Source of the DNA: Lingula anatina
Taxonomy: Eukaryota; Brachiopoda; Lingulata; Lingulida; Lingulidae
Assembly: GCF_001039355.2 (NCBI RefSeq)
Contig: NW_019775393.1
Coordinates: forward strand, 412,498 to 448,673
Reading direction: 5' to 3'
Length of the DNA: 36,176 bases
Shown here in pieces: positions 17,361 to 29,900 of the stretch. The notes under the pieces are model-generated. The model searched no databases, was not told the origin of the DNA, and saw nothing but the letters and a program-made list of their open reading frames with translations. The position numbers and the translations under genes are program-made. Numbering within the stretch: the stretch's first letter is position 1; each line of letters starts with the position of its first letter.

Positions 17361-19520
17361 TTAAGTGTTCATATTGCTGTAAATTATCTCCTGCAGGAGC
17401 TGGTCCACTTTGTCACTGTGGGCACTGATGCCACTCCCCCCAAGGTCCAGGTCAGGTACCAAGAGGGTCAGCATACTCACAACATTCCGACGCAATTTGC
17501 AAAGTTTTTGCTTGTAAACACAGTTGTGTTCTTCTTCTTGATCCCTTGACATTTCATGTATGTCACCATTCTGTAAAATAGATGTACCCTTTGGTTCTGC
17601 TAGTAGGTGGCGCTGGGGTGGGTCAAGGCTCAGGTCATCTTCCATTGGCTGGTCATCTGGACTGGCTGGTGTCATTGCTCCGCTGTCGTTGTCTCTTGGG
17701 TCCGCCTCGTATGCAGCTGGTTTCTGGTTGTCTGGCACTGGTCTATGATTGTTGTTGTTTTGGCTGGAGGACATCAGGTTGAAAGCAGGTTGTTGTTCTT
17801 GGAAGAAGATATTGGACGATTGGTCAGCATGATTGACATTACCAGCAGTGGTCACATTTGGAATGCGGAGCTGTACACGGCCATGGTCTTTGGTCCCCTC
17901 ATCCAGCCCTGGGACGCTTAAATCCATAGCACCATTCTGGTCAAATATTGGCAGATGGGGGTTCCCATTCAGCATGGGCATGCCCCCAAGAGGCTGTCCA
18001 TTCAGTGGTGGCAAGGGGTGAAGGCCTCCGTTGAGAATAGGTAAACCAGGCACCTGTCCCATGGCAATAGCTTGTAGATAACTCATGTGGCTGGCTATTA
18101 GTGGCACACTGCCCATCCCCTGGTTGTGGTGGGCAAGACCATTCTGGAGAGACATGAAATGCTCTACTTTCTGCCTCTCCAGTCTTGCTTTCTCTTCTCC
18201 AGTGACCTTGCGATACATGTGCATGGTTCGTTGACGGCCTTCTTTCTTCTGTAAGCAGTAGTATTCCTCCACTTTCTCCTTGCCATGGCGAGAGATGATG
18301 TGTTGCTTCAAACTATTGCACTGTGTAAAGCTTGCACCACACCCCCGGCATTTGTATGGACGTTCACCTGGAACATAAAAAGAAAGTCTTCAACTTCAAC
18401 AAATCAATACTTTCTATTCATCAGAGTGAAGTCTTTATATGAATTACTGAATCGGATATTTATCCTCTTGTGCTTAGATTTGCATATTGATGCCTGGCAA
18501 CTGCATACATAACATCACTTTTTGTGATCCGAAACTAAAAACTTCCAGTTTCTGGTAATGTGAGGCAGTTTAGTCAAATGTCAAGGCCTGCCTTGTATGA
18601 GATTTCAAACGGAGGATACTTGTTATAATTTATATGGAACCTTGGTTGACTCTGCCAAAACTGAAAACAAAACCAGAACACTTCTAATAGCTTGGGTAAA
18701 TTGCAATGTGGAGGGGGAGACATTTGGCCAAAATTTGAAGGATTGTATGTACTACATTAAGTACAAATAAACTTTTAACTTCCCATTTACATGAAATTAA
18801 AACAAAAAAGTTAAAGCTACTGACTAGTCTATATAAAAAACAAATAATTACTGAAAGTCAAGGACTGAACTCACCTGTGTGCACTCTCAAGTGCTGGTAA
18901 ATATTACTTTGGTGCTTGGTAGAATAGGAACAATGAGTGCACTTCCATTCTTCTTTGCCCCCACAAACCTGGATATGTTTAAGGTAGCCAGCCACCTGCC
19001 TGTAGATACGGCCACAACTGGGACACTGATTATTGCCTCCTTGAATGGGTAAATTACCAAGCTTGTTAACTTCTTCATTCTTTATCTGTATGGGTTCTAG
19101 TTCTGGGGGTAGAGCAGGCAGGCCATTTTCAGCAAAATTGAAATTTTCTTTGGTATCCACTGGAATGTCTGTCTGGTCATCCACTAGATCTTCATGGTGG
19201 TCCTCACCTAGATCATCATGATGGTCATCTACGAGTTCCCCATGGTTGTCATCAACATGATCTGCCCTGCGGTCATCTACAAGGCCTCCTTGGTCTGATT
19301 TGGCACTATTGCTGGATTCATCGATGATCAGGTCGCCATCAGAAAAGCCTTCTGGAAAGCAGTCACTATCTGGGAACTCCGTAGCCATTTCTGCACAGTC
19401 TTTATATTGGTTAAAGCTTGTCTTTGGATTGAGGGCAGTGACTTGGGGCATGCATCGGATTGTCTTGTTGGGCGGGCTACCAGAAGAATGCTCTGAAGGA
19501 CGTTTTGTCCTCATTTTCAT
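17361..19520 (-). CDS. Zinc finger protein (one C2HC and two C2H2 fingers), 550 aa
   Basis: Two coding exons, 18875-19520 and 17361-18367, join in phase 1 inside the linker H-T-G-E-R-P-Y-K-C. Fingers: C166-x2-C169-x12-H182-x3-C186 (C2HC), C194-x2-C197-x12-H210-x3-H214 and C222-x2-C225-x12-H238-x4-H243. Likely a nuclear DNA-binding regulator. The N-terminal part is basic (M-K-M-R-T-K-R-P), then residues 82-121 form five Asp/His-rich octapeptides. The C-terminal half is low-complexity: Leu/Pro/Gly-rich (about 300-380), Asn/Gln-rich, acidic, then a hydrophobic end (V-V-S-M-L-T-L-L-V-P-D). I cannot assign it to a named family; the tandem fingers and the Y-Y-C-L-Q-K-K tail are not diagnostic. The ATG at 19520 is chosen because the acceptor TTTTTAG lies 15 nt upstream and no earlier start fits. 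Confidence 0.85.
19158..19277 (-). repeat. Coding 24-bp tandem repeat (five Asp/His octapeptides)
   Basis: Five in-frame units: DDRRADHV, DDNHGELV, DDHHDDLG, EDHHEDLV, DDQTDIPV. The periodicity is exactly eight residues (24 nt). The tract is strongly acidic and His-rich; metal binding or an acidic activation-type tract is possible but is inference. Confidence 0.85.
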
Positions 19521-19954
19521 CCTTTGTTCCTTTGGCTAAAAATGTAAAAAAAGTATATTTCATAAAATAACAANATGGTGGTCTTCACCTAGATCATCAT
19601 GATGGTCATCTACAAGTTCCCCATGGTTGTCATCAACATGATCTGCCCTGCGGTCATCTACAAGGCCTCCTTGGTCTGATTTGGCACTATTGCTGGATTC
19701 ATCGATGATCAGGTCGCCATCAGAAAAGCCTTCTGGAAAGCAGTCACTATCTGGGAACTCCGTAGCCATTTCTGCACAGTCTTTGTATTGGTTAAAGCTT
19801 GTCTTTGGATTGAGGGCAGTGACTTGGGGCATGCATCGGATTGTCTTGTTGGGCGGGCTACCAGAAGAATGCTCTGAAGGACGTTTTGTCCTCATTTTCA
19901 TCCTTTGTTCCTTTGGCTAAAAATGTAAAAAAAGTATATTTCAGAAAACAACAA
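19194..19954. other. Probable assembly duplication around N 19574 (380-bp direct copies)
   Basis: 19194-19573 and 19575-19954 correspond at a constant offset of 381, with only a few substitutions (for example CTACGAG versus CTACAAG). They meet at the N. The second copy repeats the start codon (ATG at 19901) and the acceptor (19917-19918) of the zinc finger's first coding exon but stops inside it. It is best read as the second haplotype or an overlapping contig end, not a second gene. Confidence 0.88.
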
Positions 19955-20822
19955 TTCAAAATTAAAGATAACCATAAATTTTGTTTCTTAACATTCTTAA
20001 TAGGCCAATTTAAATCATTCAGCTTGAAAACTATCATCAAACATTAAAAATTATACATAAAAGGGTTTCAATCAATTTAAGTACAAGTTTGGTATTCTTT
20101 GGGCATTACATTATGAACGAGATTCATAAGCCCATTTTTTGTCAAATATTTCTGACAATAATTACCTTTCAAATTGCATTTTTAAATCATTTACCCTATG
20201 CTATGAATATAACAATAATGCAACTTGAATCCTGTATAATTTCACTGCCTTGCGTTTAAGAAGTGCAGTCAACCATAACACATCAAATGTTAAACCTAAA
20301 AATTACATGGAAAATCTACACACCTACAAGTTTATAGAAATCCATTCTTGGATATCATGAAAATGTTCTTCATTATCAACATTACCCTCAAAACACAGCA
20401 GCCATTTCTATGCAATAACTGCTTTCCGATAGAATTTATGTAAATCAATCATATATGATTCAATACATTTTTACTCACTCCTTTGTCTGCACACTGACTC
20501 ATGTGCTAATGTTCTAACGTGGTCAACTATTTTTTCCAACTCAAAAAACTCAATTGTATGTTGTCTTATATGTATCCTTCACACGAATGCATGCTCCTTT
20601 AATTAAGTTCAACGCGTGGTCTGGTCGTGCGAGATTTCATTTTATTGCTTCAATGAATATAAATGACATATATGTCATTTGCGCAAGAACAATGGTCGCA
20701 ATTTGATACTGTTAGATTTTCCTTAAAATAAGAATAGTTTAAAGTTGATACTTTGTCAAATTGACCTTAAATTATAGTTCTACACTTATACTTATTGTCT
20801 GACAACGAAAAATAATTCTTAC

Positions 20823-20915
20823 CTCGGGAAATTGTTAGTAATATTACAAGTTTTCGGCCGCAATGTTTATGGACGGCGCCATTCTTCCTTCCCACAGTTC
20901 TCCTTCAGAGAATAA
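20823..20915 (-). other. Non-coding first exon of the zinc finger gene (right limit uncertain)
   Basis: A strong donor, CCGAG|GTAAGAATTA, marks the left end at 20823 on the minus strand. The next acceptor in that direction is that of the first coding exon (19536, or its duplicate at 19917). The transcription start must lie between here and FUZ. The exon contains a 12-codon upstream ORF (20844-20882) that starts with ATGGCGCC and ends at TAA. Confidence 0.55.
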
Positions 20916-20953
20916 GAGCGCATGCGTGTGTAAATATAAACCAACATGGCGGC
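20870..20953. promoter_or_regulatory. Divergent promoter shared by FUZ and the zinc finger gene
   Basis: A short GC-richer island between the two 5' ends. GCGCATGCGTG at 20918-20928 matches the NRF1 palindrome. AACATGGCGGC at 20943-20953 matches YY1 and overlaps the FUZ start codon. GGCGCCATTCTT at 20875-20886 is a weaker YY1-like match on the minus strand. No TATA box is obvious. Such motifs are common in TATA-less, bidirectional housekeeping promoters. Confidence 0.6.
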
Positions 20954-23900
20954 ATACTTGCTCTGCCTCTCAGCGGGCGGAGGAGTACCGCTATTTACGC
21001 GCACGAAAGGGGATTTAAAACCGGTAGGTTCATGTGTGAAAACTTGCCACACACTTAATATATATCAATCTACAATATTTGCATGATGTGCAGTATATCT
21101 GCGTAGAATTCACAATGAAACCAACAGTCACTTGTTGGAAAATAAGTTGTTTATGTTCCTATTTGTCATTCAGTGTCACAGATTCATTGATGGTACTTTT
21201 GATGGGTAAATATAAATAAGCGGAGCCGCTATATATAGTCTAGCGATATTTAATAAGTAATTTGAATTTATGTTTTATGTTGTTTATGAATCTTTTAAAG
21301 GCGAGGAAAACCTTAGTCGTATAATAATAATAAAAACAATGGAAGTTAAGGCCACCACTAGTAGTGCTACCAGTTTGCTGTTTTAACAGAGTTAAAGCAT
21401 TTGCAGTAAGGGGATCTTACCTCGTGACTCAAGGATTTTCATTTAAGAGTATTTTTAGCAATGTATCTTTGATATAGTAAAAAATGGCATGTTAACCATT
21501 GCATACCTTAGACAATAATAACACTTAAAATGTACCAATTTAAGGATGTGTCCTTTCTGGGATTTTTCTGCCAATTCAAATTTTTCATGTAAAATTTTCA
21601 TTCTTAAAATATATTTGTCACAGGCAACATTCAAGTTTTTACATCCACCTAGTTGAGACTGAAATAGCATTGTTTGGTTTAGAAAGGGTTCATTTTGAAA
21701 ATCAGCATGGTGGGATTTTTTAAATTATTGTTATTACTTTTTTGTTTAAAACATTGTGGCATTGTTTACAGCTGTTTGGTGGCTGTATTTTTGTCAGCTG
21801 TGCAATGTATGAAAACCTTGGTCTAAAGGATGTATCAGGATATATTTTAGTTTTCAAATAGCTGCAAGGATGCAAGACTATTTCATCCAACTGCAATGAT
21901 CCAACAAAGTTTAAAACTCATAAAAAATTTTACACAAAAATTATCAAATCATGTTTTCCCACAGACTTCATCAATTCAATATGATACATATCAGCCGTAG
22001 GTCCTAGGAGATCCACACTCAAAAACACCATATAGATTGTGTATAAATAATACCAAAGGCACCCTTTTCTACACTTGGCTTTGAAACTACATTTTTTTTA
22101 AACAAGTGGTTAGTCATTTTATATTTGAAAAGGATATTGTCTGCTCTTGGCCATTTGCAACAGGCTATCTAAAAGAAAATAAGATGCTTTAAGATTCTTA
22201 AAATCCTGTAATACTCTCCCACAAACATACACAAAGATAGTTTCACATATTTTGTATGAAATATGGAAAAGTAAATGAGCTTCTGGATTTACCCTCTTGG
22301 TCAGTGGAAATATGGTATGTTCAGATAATGGGGCAGTTTGGGCTAGTTAGAAATTAACAATTAAACCACACATGGTTGTGTTCTCTCCAGTGATCTGAGT
22401 CAGCTCTCCATGGGATTTTTATGAAAGTTTTTTTTTTAATTGCTATTTGCTTACATGAGAAAGTTTCAGTTTTATTCGGCCATTGTTAACACATGGATAA
22501 AATTACGTACACTGGACTCCTGCAAAATTGTTTTAATGTTTTATCTCTTTTAAAATGTAACATGGATAATGAACAGTTTGCAGACCTACTACAAGATGTG
22601 TATTCACTGTAACAGAAATGAAAAAAAAGAAGTTGACAGCATTGTTTCTTTCTTTAACAACGACTGCCATAAACTGATAAACATTGCTTCACAAGATTGC
22701 CTTTTGGTTCTTACCTGTGTGTAAACATGCTAGTTTGTAATTTCCTTTTGACAGCTATATGATGTTTTAATCTTCATCATTAGTGCTTTGTATCATCTGC
22801 TGTGGTATCTCTCAACAGACTTTGGTTAATTTTTGCAATTTTATTTTCACTATCAGTAAGGTATTAAGGACTTGGTCCTGAACTGTGATATAGGGACGTT
22901 CTTAAGGCAATGTAATTTATCTTCCTCTGAAAATAATGATTATGTCCATGAGTAATTTATTCCCCAACCCCAACCCCTCCCCTCCCACCACCCACCCTAA
23001 TTAGCAGTATTTACCACTGAAATCATAGATTATGAAAAGTTACTAGTTTTATAAGTAAGTTATTATTATTGTTATTGATTAGATTTGGTATATGTAATGT
23101 GATGTTCTAGATGTTAATTGTTAAGTACAGCATTTCTCTGGTATAAAGCCAAGACAGTCCCTCTGCCCCTCCTCAAAGAACTCTATTTTTTTGTCCTACT
23201 ATATACTGTGGGCCTGCTGCAGTTGGGGTCTGTTACTGAGTCCATATGAACTTTGTGCATAGGTTTACTTTAGAGAAATTACTGATGTGAGGATAAGGAA
23301 TAAAATGCTACCATGTTGCTCAGTTGATTTGAAAAGAACTAAAGAATACCAGGGTCCTAAGTAAGATTGATTGAATAGTATTCTTAATCTGCACACAGGA
23401 GTATTCGCAAAGGTTCACATATACTAGTACTGTATAATGAAGGCTGTCTAGAAAATAGTATCTAATCAGTTACTCTGATGTAAACAAAATGCATTAAGGA
23501 TTTGAAAGGTACTGCTCCTTTTATTCTGTGCTAGATAAAACTTAGGATGTGACCTGCTATTATATGTGGACATGCCAAGAAACTGAAACAGAAAATCAAG
23601 ACAAGAATTTGAAGTATTTGCTAATAGAAAAAAAGTTGACTACATAAGGGCAGTGTTTTTGTATTGCATGAAAGACTAGTTTTCTGCTTGATATGGCCTT
23701 TTAATCTTTCCACGTTACAAAGGGGGCTGTTATGCACTGCATAGTTTACCTCGTCTTTCCTCCCTTTTCTCACAGCTCCGCTTATTTATGTAAGTGTACA
23801 GATAAACTGAATTGATCATAATAATATTCTTCTGCCCAAGCATTTCAGCTACTGTTATGATATGACTGAATTGTTGTTATTCTATTCATAATTGATACCA

Positions 23901-26900
23901 TACCCGAGGCCTTTCTTAATTAAATATTTTCGTAACAGAATGAAGTTGTTGTAGCCAGTATGTTTTTCATAGTCGGAGACCAATGTCGTTTGATTATATG
24001 TGCATGTCCTGTGATTATCATTTCTACAGCTTCATTTTTTCCACTTGGAGGAAAAATACTCCACTCAGGTTGTTCATTGTGGGGTGAAAACTGTGCATCT
24101 TACATATTGCTATTCTTTCTGAGGCATGAATGAAGTTTTGAACTAATAAATCTAATTAATGGAAAGTATACAATTTAGTTTACTTTAATTAATCAGGTAG
24201 ATGCTTGTGATTAGTACTCAATATTATTAGAATGACCTGCTTAATTGCATGCCAACCTCATAGTTCATAATAAATACATTGGGATGGACTTCTTTATCCA
24301 AGATATAGATCTTTATTTTGTGCATTAGTATACCTCTTTCCTGCAGTTGGTCAGGCAATTGATGTACAGGCATAGAGACCAACAAACATGACATTAACTA
24401 TCCTGTCGAATCATCATCATCCTTCACCCTTGGGCGGAATGGCAGTAGTGGCACCTATGTTAAATTTCTCGAAATGTTGAAACTAATTTTTTTGTATGTA
24501 CTAGTATTTACATCTGTATTTGGATGAGGCATGCAGTATGGAATATTATATCTGTTTGTTCCTTCTGGTCTTTTTCCTCTGTTATTGTTGAAGTCTTTCA
24601 TAACAAATTATATTTAAAATCTAATTTAAGTTATTCAATAACAAAAAAGCAGCACCTGAGTTTGATAGTGCAAATGAAGACTTTGCTATATTTACTATTG
24701 TTTTCCATGTTTTCAATGGAGACAAACGGTGGTACAGAGGACAGCTCATGAATGCTGGTGTAGAGTAATGCTATATAGTAATCTTGTGTATAGGACAGCA
24801 AGGGGGTTCTGGTACATAGAGAATAGGGTGTGTTGGTGTTGGTGGAGTAGTGGACAGCAAGGATATCCTGGTGTATTGGAATTCTGTGGTGAGGTATGAT
24901 ATAAAAGACAGCTAGGGTAGGCTGATACAGAGAACTAGGAATTCTGGTATAAAGGAATTCTGATGTAGAGGAAAGCTAGGATAGGCTGGTAAAGAAAACA
25001 GGGTATTCTGGTATAAAGGAATTCTGGTGTAGAGGACAGCTAGGGTAGGCAGGTAAAGAGAACAGGGTATTCTGGTATAAAGGAATTATATGATATTTTG
25101 GTGTAGAGGACAGCTAGGATTGGCTGGTACAGAGGACAAGGTTTTCTGGTACAAAGGAATTATATGGTATTCTAGTGTGTAGGATAGCTAGGTTAGGCTG
25201 TAGGTATGGTATATAGGAATCCTATGGTAACCTGCTGGTATAGAAGACAGCTAGGGTAGGCTGGTACAGAGAACAGGGTATTCTGGTAAAAAAGGTATTC
25301 TGGTGTGAAGGATAGCTAGGGCAGGCTGGTGGTATGGTATATATAGGAATTCTAGGGCTAACACCTAACATATGATGGTATAGGGACAGAGAAAGTACTA
25401 GTACACTGATACAAAAAGACAGAGCTATAGACCCTGGAATAGGGGGGCCCTGAGGTATTGTGATATAATGGAGGGGAGCTAGGTGACTAGAAGGAACTGA
25501 TATTAATTTGTTTTTAGCACTTGACATTTCATTTTTACTGTATTTTAAATGGCCTCAGGATCTAACTGATTGCTTGAATTTTATGAAGATACTACCTTTG
25601 AGAGGTGTTTCAAAAGGCATTTCACGCCAGTTATTGTACTTCAAGAAAATGTCCTAAGGATTATGGGCAGTAAAGATGTAGCCAGAACTAGTACACACTG
25701 AAGTGCTTGGCTTCTATTGTGCTAGTCACAAACATCAGCTGCAGCCTGGCACCATGTATTCTCTTTTATATAGTACTAGGCTACAGCTGATACTGTGTAT
25801 TATCTTTCTCTTATGTGAGTGCTGCGAACTGGTTTGAACAGCAAAAGCTTTATAATTGAATTTGATATGAATATGGGTATTTATTTGCTGTTTACTAATT
25901 ATATTACTTGGAATAAAGGTTTGGATGCTTTATTTGCCTTTGTCTGGGACCTGACAGTGATCAGATTCATATAGATGAAACAGCAACTTGTAAAATACTT
26001 TGAAATCTATTGTTTTTTACTAGATTATCATGGCTGATGTAATATATCAAAGTTAAAAGTTTATGGAAATTACACAAAGAGTTAAATGTATAGATATATT
26101 TCAGAAAACATAGCATCATTGATACATTACTCAAAGTGATTCAACTGTAAATTATCATTCTAAATCACAAACACTAAAAATTCTTTTTGATAAAGTAAAT
26201 ATCATGCTCCTTTGCATGTTCAGAATCATTATAAAGAGATGGGGTGTGAAAAGTATTATGATTATACCCAAATTTGGATTATCACTGAAGTAGATACCTA
26301 AGCTTACTATACAGAAGAAAATGTATCATATAGCTATGTTTGTATATTGAAAAAACTATTGCATTTGTGGATGGGATATCTCTTGTATCTTTCAGCTCTA
26401 CTGTCCCTCTATAGTGGTAAAGACATCCACATGTTTAAGTCACACATTCTTTAATATGAGTTCTTGTGAGTGGTGGGCCATGTTGTAGTTGGCAGATCTG
26501 ATCTTATATGAATGTAATGATATTGTCACCACAGCAAATTTGTTCAAATAGTGTCTCCTCCCCAATGTGACAGGTGAAGATTGTTTTACCACAGGACAAA
26601 GTGTTTTTATAATACTGTATTACCTACAAATTTCAAGAACTTTGGTGATTCCAATATTTTTTTTCTTTTAAGTCCCCCATTTCTTTTAAAACTTTTAAGT
26701 GAACTTTCTGCAATTTAGTAGTAAATTGCTGTTTCAGGAATTAAAATTTATACATCTATTATGTTTGAATTTAGCAAATTTATAACAACCAGAGTCTCCC
26801 TGCAACTCAGTCTTTTTGAACTGCAATGTTTGGAGGTTGCAGAAGTTAAAGGGTCATCACAAAATGATGTCATGTACTTGTTAATACAATGTGAGCATTT

Positions 26901-29900
26901 GCTTTCATTTAATTTTACTAATAATAACTCACAATAGAGTCTTTTCCACGGTCACGTGACTTCCGCTAAATTATCCGTGGGAACGCGAGATTTTGCGGGA
27001 TTTGAAGTTTCAGGGGGAAAGTGTGGAGTGTACACGACGGACGCCATATCGAGGAGTGCTCATTTCAATCTGAATTTTCAAAGTTTCGTAACATGTTAAC
27101 ACCTGATTTTTTTCGAAAAACACATTCATGGGAGCAGTTGGAATAGAAATTTAGCAGAAGTGCCTGATGACTTTTCAATGAAAGANGGGTGGGGGGGGGG
27201 GGGGGGAATAACTAAAAAAGAACCGAAGGCCCCCTTCTACTCTTTCCCCCTGAGAAACAGTCCCGCACAAAATGGCACGAACTGCGCATGCTCACGATTT
27301 CGTGGAAAAGACTCTATTACTCAAAGATTCCAGACTATTTCAATTGATACAACATGGTGGTATGGGCATTCATATTTTGATGGCATTACTAGCAAAACTT
27401 TGTTTTGAAAAGATATTTTCTCTTTGGCCAAAGTGAAGTAAAACTTAAAGGTTACCAGATTACATAGTATTATGATATATGTACATTATGATATGTGCTA
27501 TTGATGACTAAATTGACATAAATGTATATAAATTTATTTTTAATCTTCCAGCTTCCATTCCCAGTGATTGGCTCACTAAATGGGGTTCACATGTTTGCCT
27601 CTACACACGATGTTTCATTGTTATCAACTACTACTGTAGATGCCAAGGTTGTTTGGAAAGTCTTTCATGACAGGTAAGGAAAGGTGTTTTCTTCAATTCC
27701 TGATCCAAAATATTACTATAATATTATTTTTATTGTGAATATAACGAACAAAATTTTATCTGCTGTTATTTTCCCTCCACACAAGAATAATCCTGCACAA
27801 TAAACTTCTATTGTTTTAAGTGTCCCTGCATGTCATTCTTTGTTGACAGATTTTTATTTTGTAAGTTGGATGCTTCATGAAAAACTTATTACCGCATCAT
27901 GAAATATTGCCTGATATTTTCTAGTCTCTTACTAAGAGGAAAGCATTCTAAAATTCACATACATATGGCACTAATACAAACTGAATCACAACTGTATTCA
28001 AAAAGTGAAAAAAAAAAAAGACTAAACAAAAAGAAACAAGCAAGGGTTTTTGCACTAGAAATACACTACATTTGCTCTGGTTGGCATACTTATGTTTAGT
28101 TGGCTATGTTAAAGTTGGAGTGAAAAAAGTACTTGTCATAACAGATGACGTTTTTCCTAAGAACGTCATGCAGTGCTGCATGATATGTTGCCTGATAAAG
28201 AATATGATCTCAAATATTATGCTGCTGTTTGTACAATTAACATAGCAAATGAATCAGGCAATCGCTTTCCTTTGTGTATGCTAAAAACTGGCCTTGGTTA
28301 CGCAGAGTTTAAAACTGTAGCCAGCTGGGAATCACTGACATGGAAATAAAAAAAAAAAGTTAGAGTACAACTACAAGCCAGGGCAAGGCAGATGAAGAGA
28401 CAAGGCAACAGATATAAGTATACTTAAAGAAAGGCGGGAAATGAAATCAATAAAAAAAACCAGGGAATAGCAGAATGATTCATATAACAGAATAATTCAT
28501 ATATTCATAAAAGCATTGTTCATTTCCACTACCTAGCAATAATAATTGATCAAAGTTTTGTTTTCCAAGACAAACTGTGGTAGACGGGTTGATTGAATTA
28601 ATTACTCCAGTGATTTTATGTTTCTACTTGCATTATCCAGGAGAAAGGAATATGCATGGTCATGGACTATATTCATTTAATGAGCAGTGGCGTGATAAAG
28701 CATGATTAAGTGTATCAGACACATTATATAGACTTGGCACGCCATCAAGTTTAGTGTACTTTTAGCATATAAATTACTGAGTGGTTTTTTTGCAAACCAC
28801 AACCACGGATGACTTTATTAATTTGCAACAGTTGAAAAAAAAGAACTTCTGTGTAGTTTTAGTATTTTTTACTGTAAGAATCGAGAGAAAAGAGGGGGAG
28901 AGAGCAAAGAAAGAGGTATCCAGGTTTGTAATATTTGGGTTTCACAGATGCTGTGCTGGAAATAAAGAATCATCTTCTCTCCCATATGTTGCACTGATTA
29001 ACCAGGGCAGCAGTCTGTACTTATGTGCATCTATTGCAAACTTACACTTGATTCCTGAAAACAATTTACTTATGGGCCTGTAATTATTGATGTCTATGTA
29101 TATGTGACAAACAAACTATGTTTTTAGACATGAATTTTTATCTTAGTAATAGATAAGCATTAGATGTGACAGTTATTTCAAATTTATTGTTGTGTGCTGT
29201 TTTTTTTTTCAAAATTTTAGATCACTGTTCTCCCCCATATAATTCAAACCTTCATTCAAGTTTAATTTTGATGATAATAATCCCAAAATATCCCATCAAC
29301 TTAAAAAAAATGTAGTCTTTTCTTTTTCCACCTTGATTCAAGTTGGTCTTGAACAAACTCTAAAGAATTGCTTCATGTTTTTTCCAGTATTACCTTGATT
29401 CTAGTGAGCCGTGATGACAATGCAAGTGACAGCCACTTGCAGCAGTTGATTGAGAAGGTGTTCCTTTCCATGGTGCTGGTATATGGACTGGATGATTTGA
29501 CTAATATAAAAAATATCGAGCGCTTCAAAAAAGAGATTAAGGTACACATGTACATGAATATCTATTTTTAAAAATTTATGCTTTTTCACTTCTGTGACTT
29601 TTGCAGTAGATGATATGAAATTTTAAATAAACCTCCAATTTATATTAATAATATTCTTGTAGATTTAATTGCCTTTGTTCTGTATGTCAGCTTATGTCCC
29701 TTATTATTGTAAGATTAATTAAGTTATGCATTTTTATGGATCTTGCTTCTAGCAATGCAGCCCAAGGCCCGTACTTAAGTTTACAGTGATGATACTTAAT
29801 ATGAAAATTCTTGGCTCAAATAATATAAAACATTTGATGATAGTGTTCAAACTCATTTTTGTTTTGGTGAAGGAATTTATTAATTGTTCAGTCTGGGCAA

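Larger units (their letters stand above)
21024..27551 (+). other. FUZ: FUZ intron 1 (6.5 kb)
   Basis: No additional exon is recognised. It holds a degenerate minisatellite (24740-25350), a TIR element (26933-27318) and ordinary AT-rich sequence. A 15-mer ATAAATAAGCGGAGC near 21212 recurs in reverse complement near 23776. The exons on either side join in phase 0 between K-P and L-P-F-P. Confidence 0.8.

Noticed and set aside
17560-18021. Plus-strand open frames overlapping the zinc finger exon
   Set aside because: They are the antisense of a clear coding exon with no domain content of their own.
19575-19901. A second zinc finger gene beginning at 19901
   Set aside because: It matches 19194-19520 almost exactly and is cut at the N; it is the other contig end, not a paralogue.
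24740-25350. CRISPR-like array
   Set aside because: Repeats are diverged and contiguous without unique spacers, in a eukaryotic intron; it is a minisatellite.
25222-25527. Minus-strand 101-codon open frame
   Set aside because: It is generated by the minisatellite and adjacent simple sequence and has no conserved features.
28781-29083. Plus-strand 100-codon open frame in FUZ intron 2
   Set aside because: It lies between two well-supported FUZ exons, has no splice signals in phase with them and no recognisable motif.
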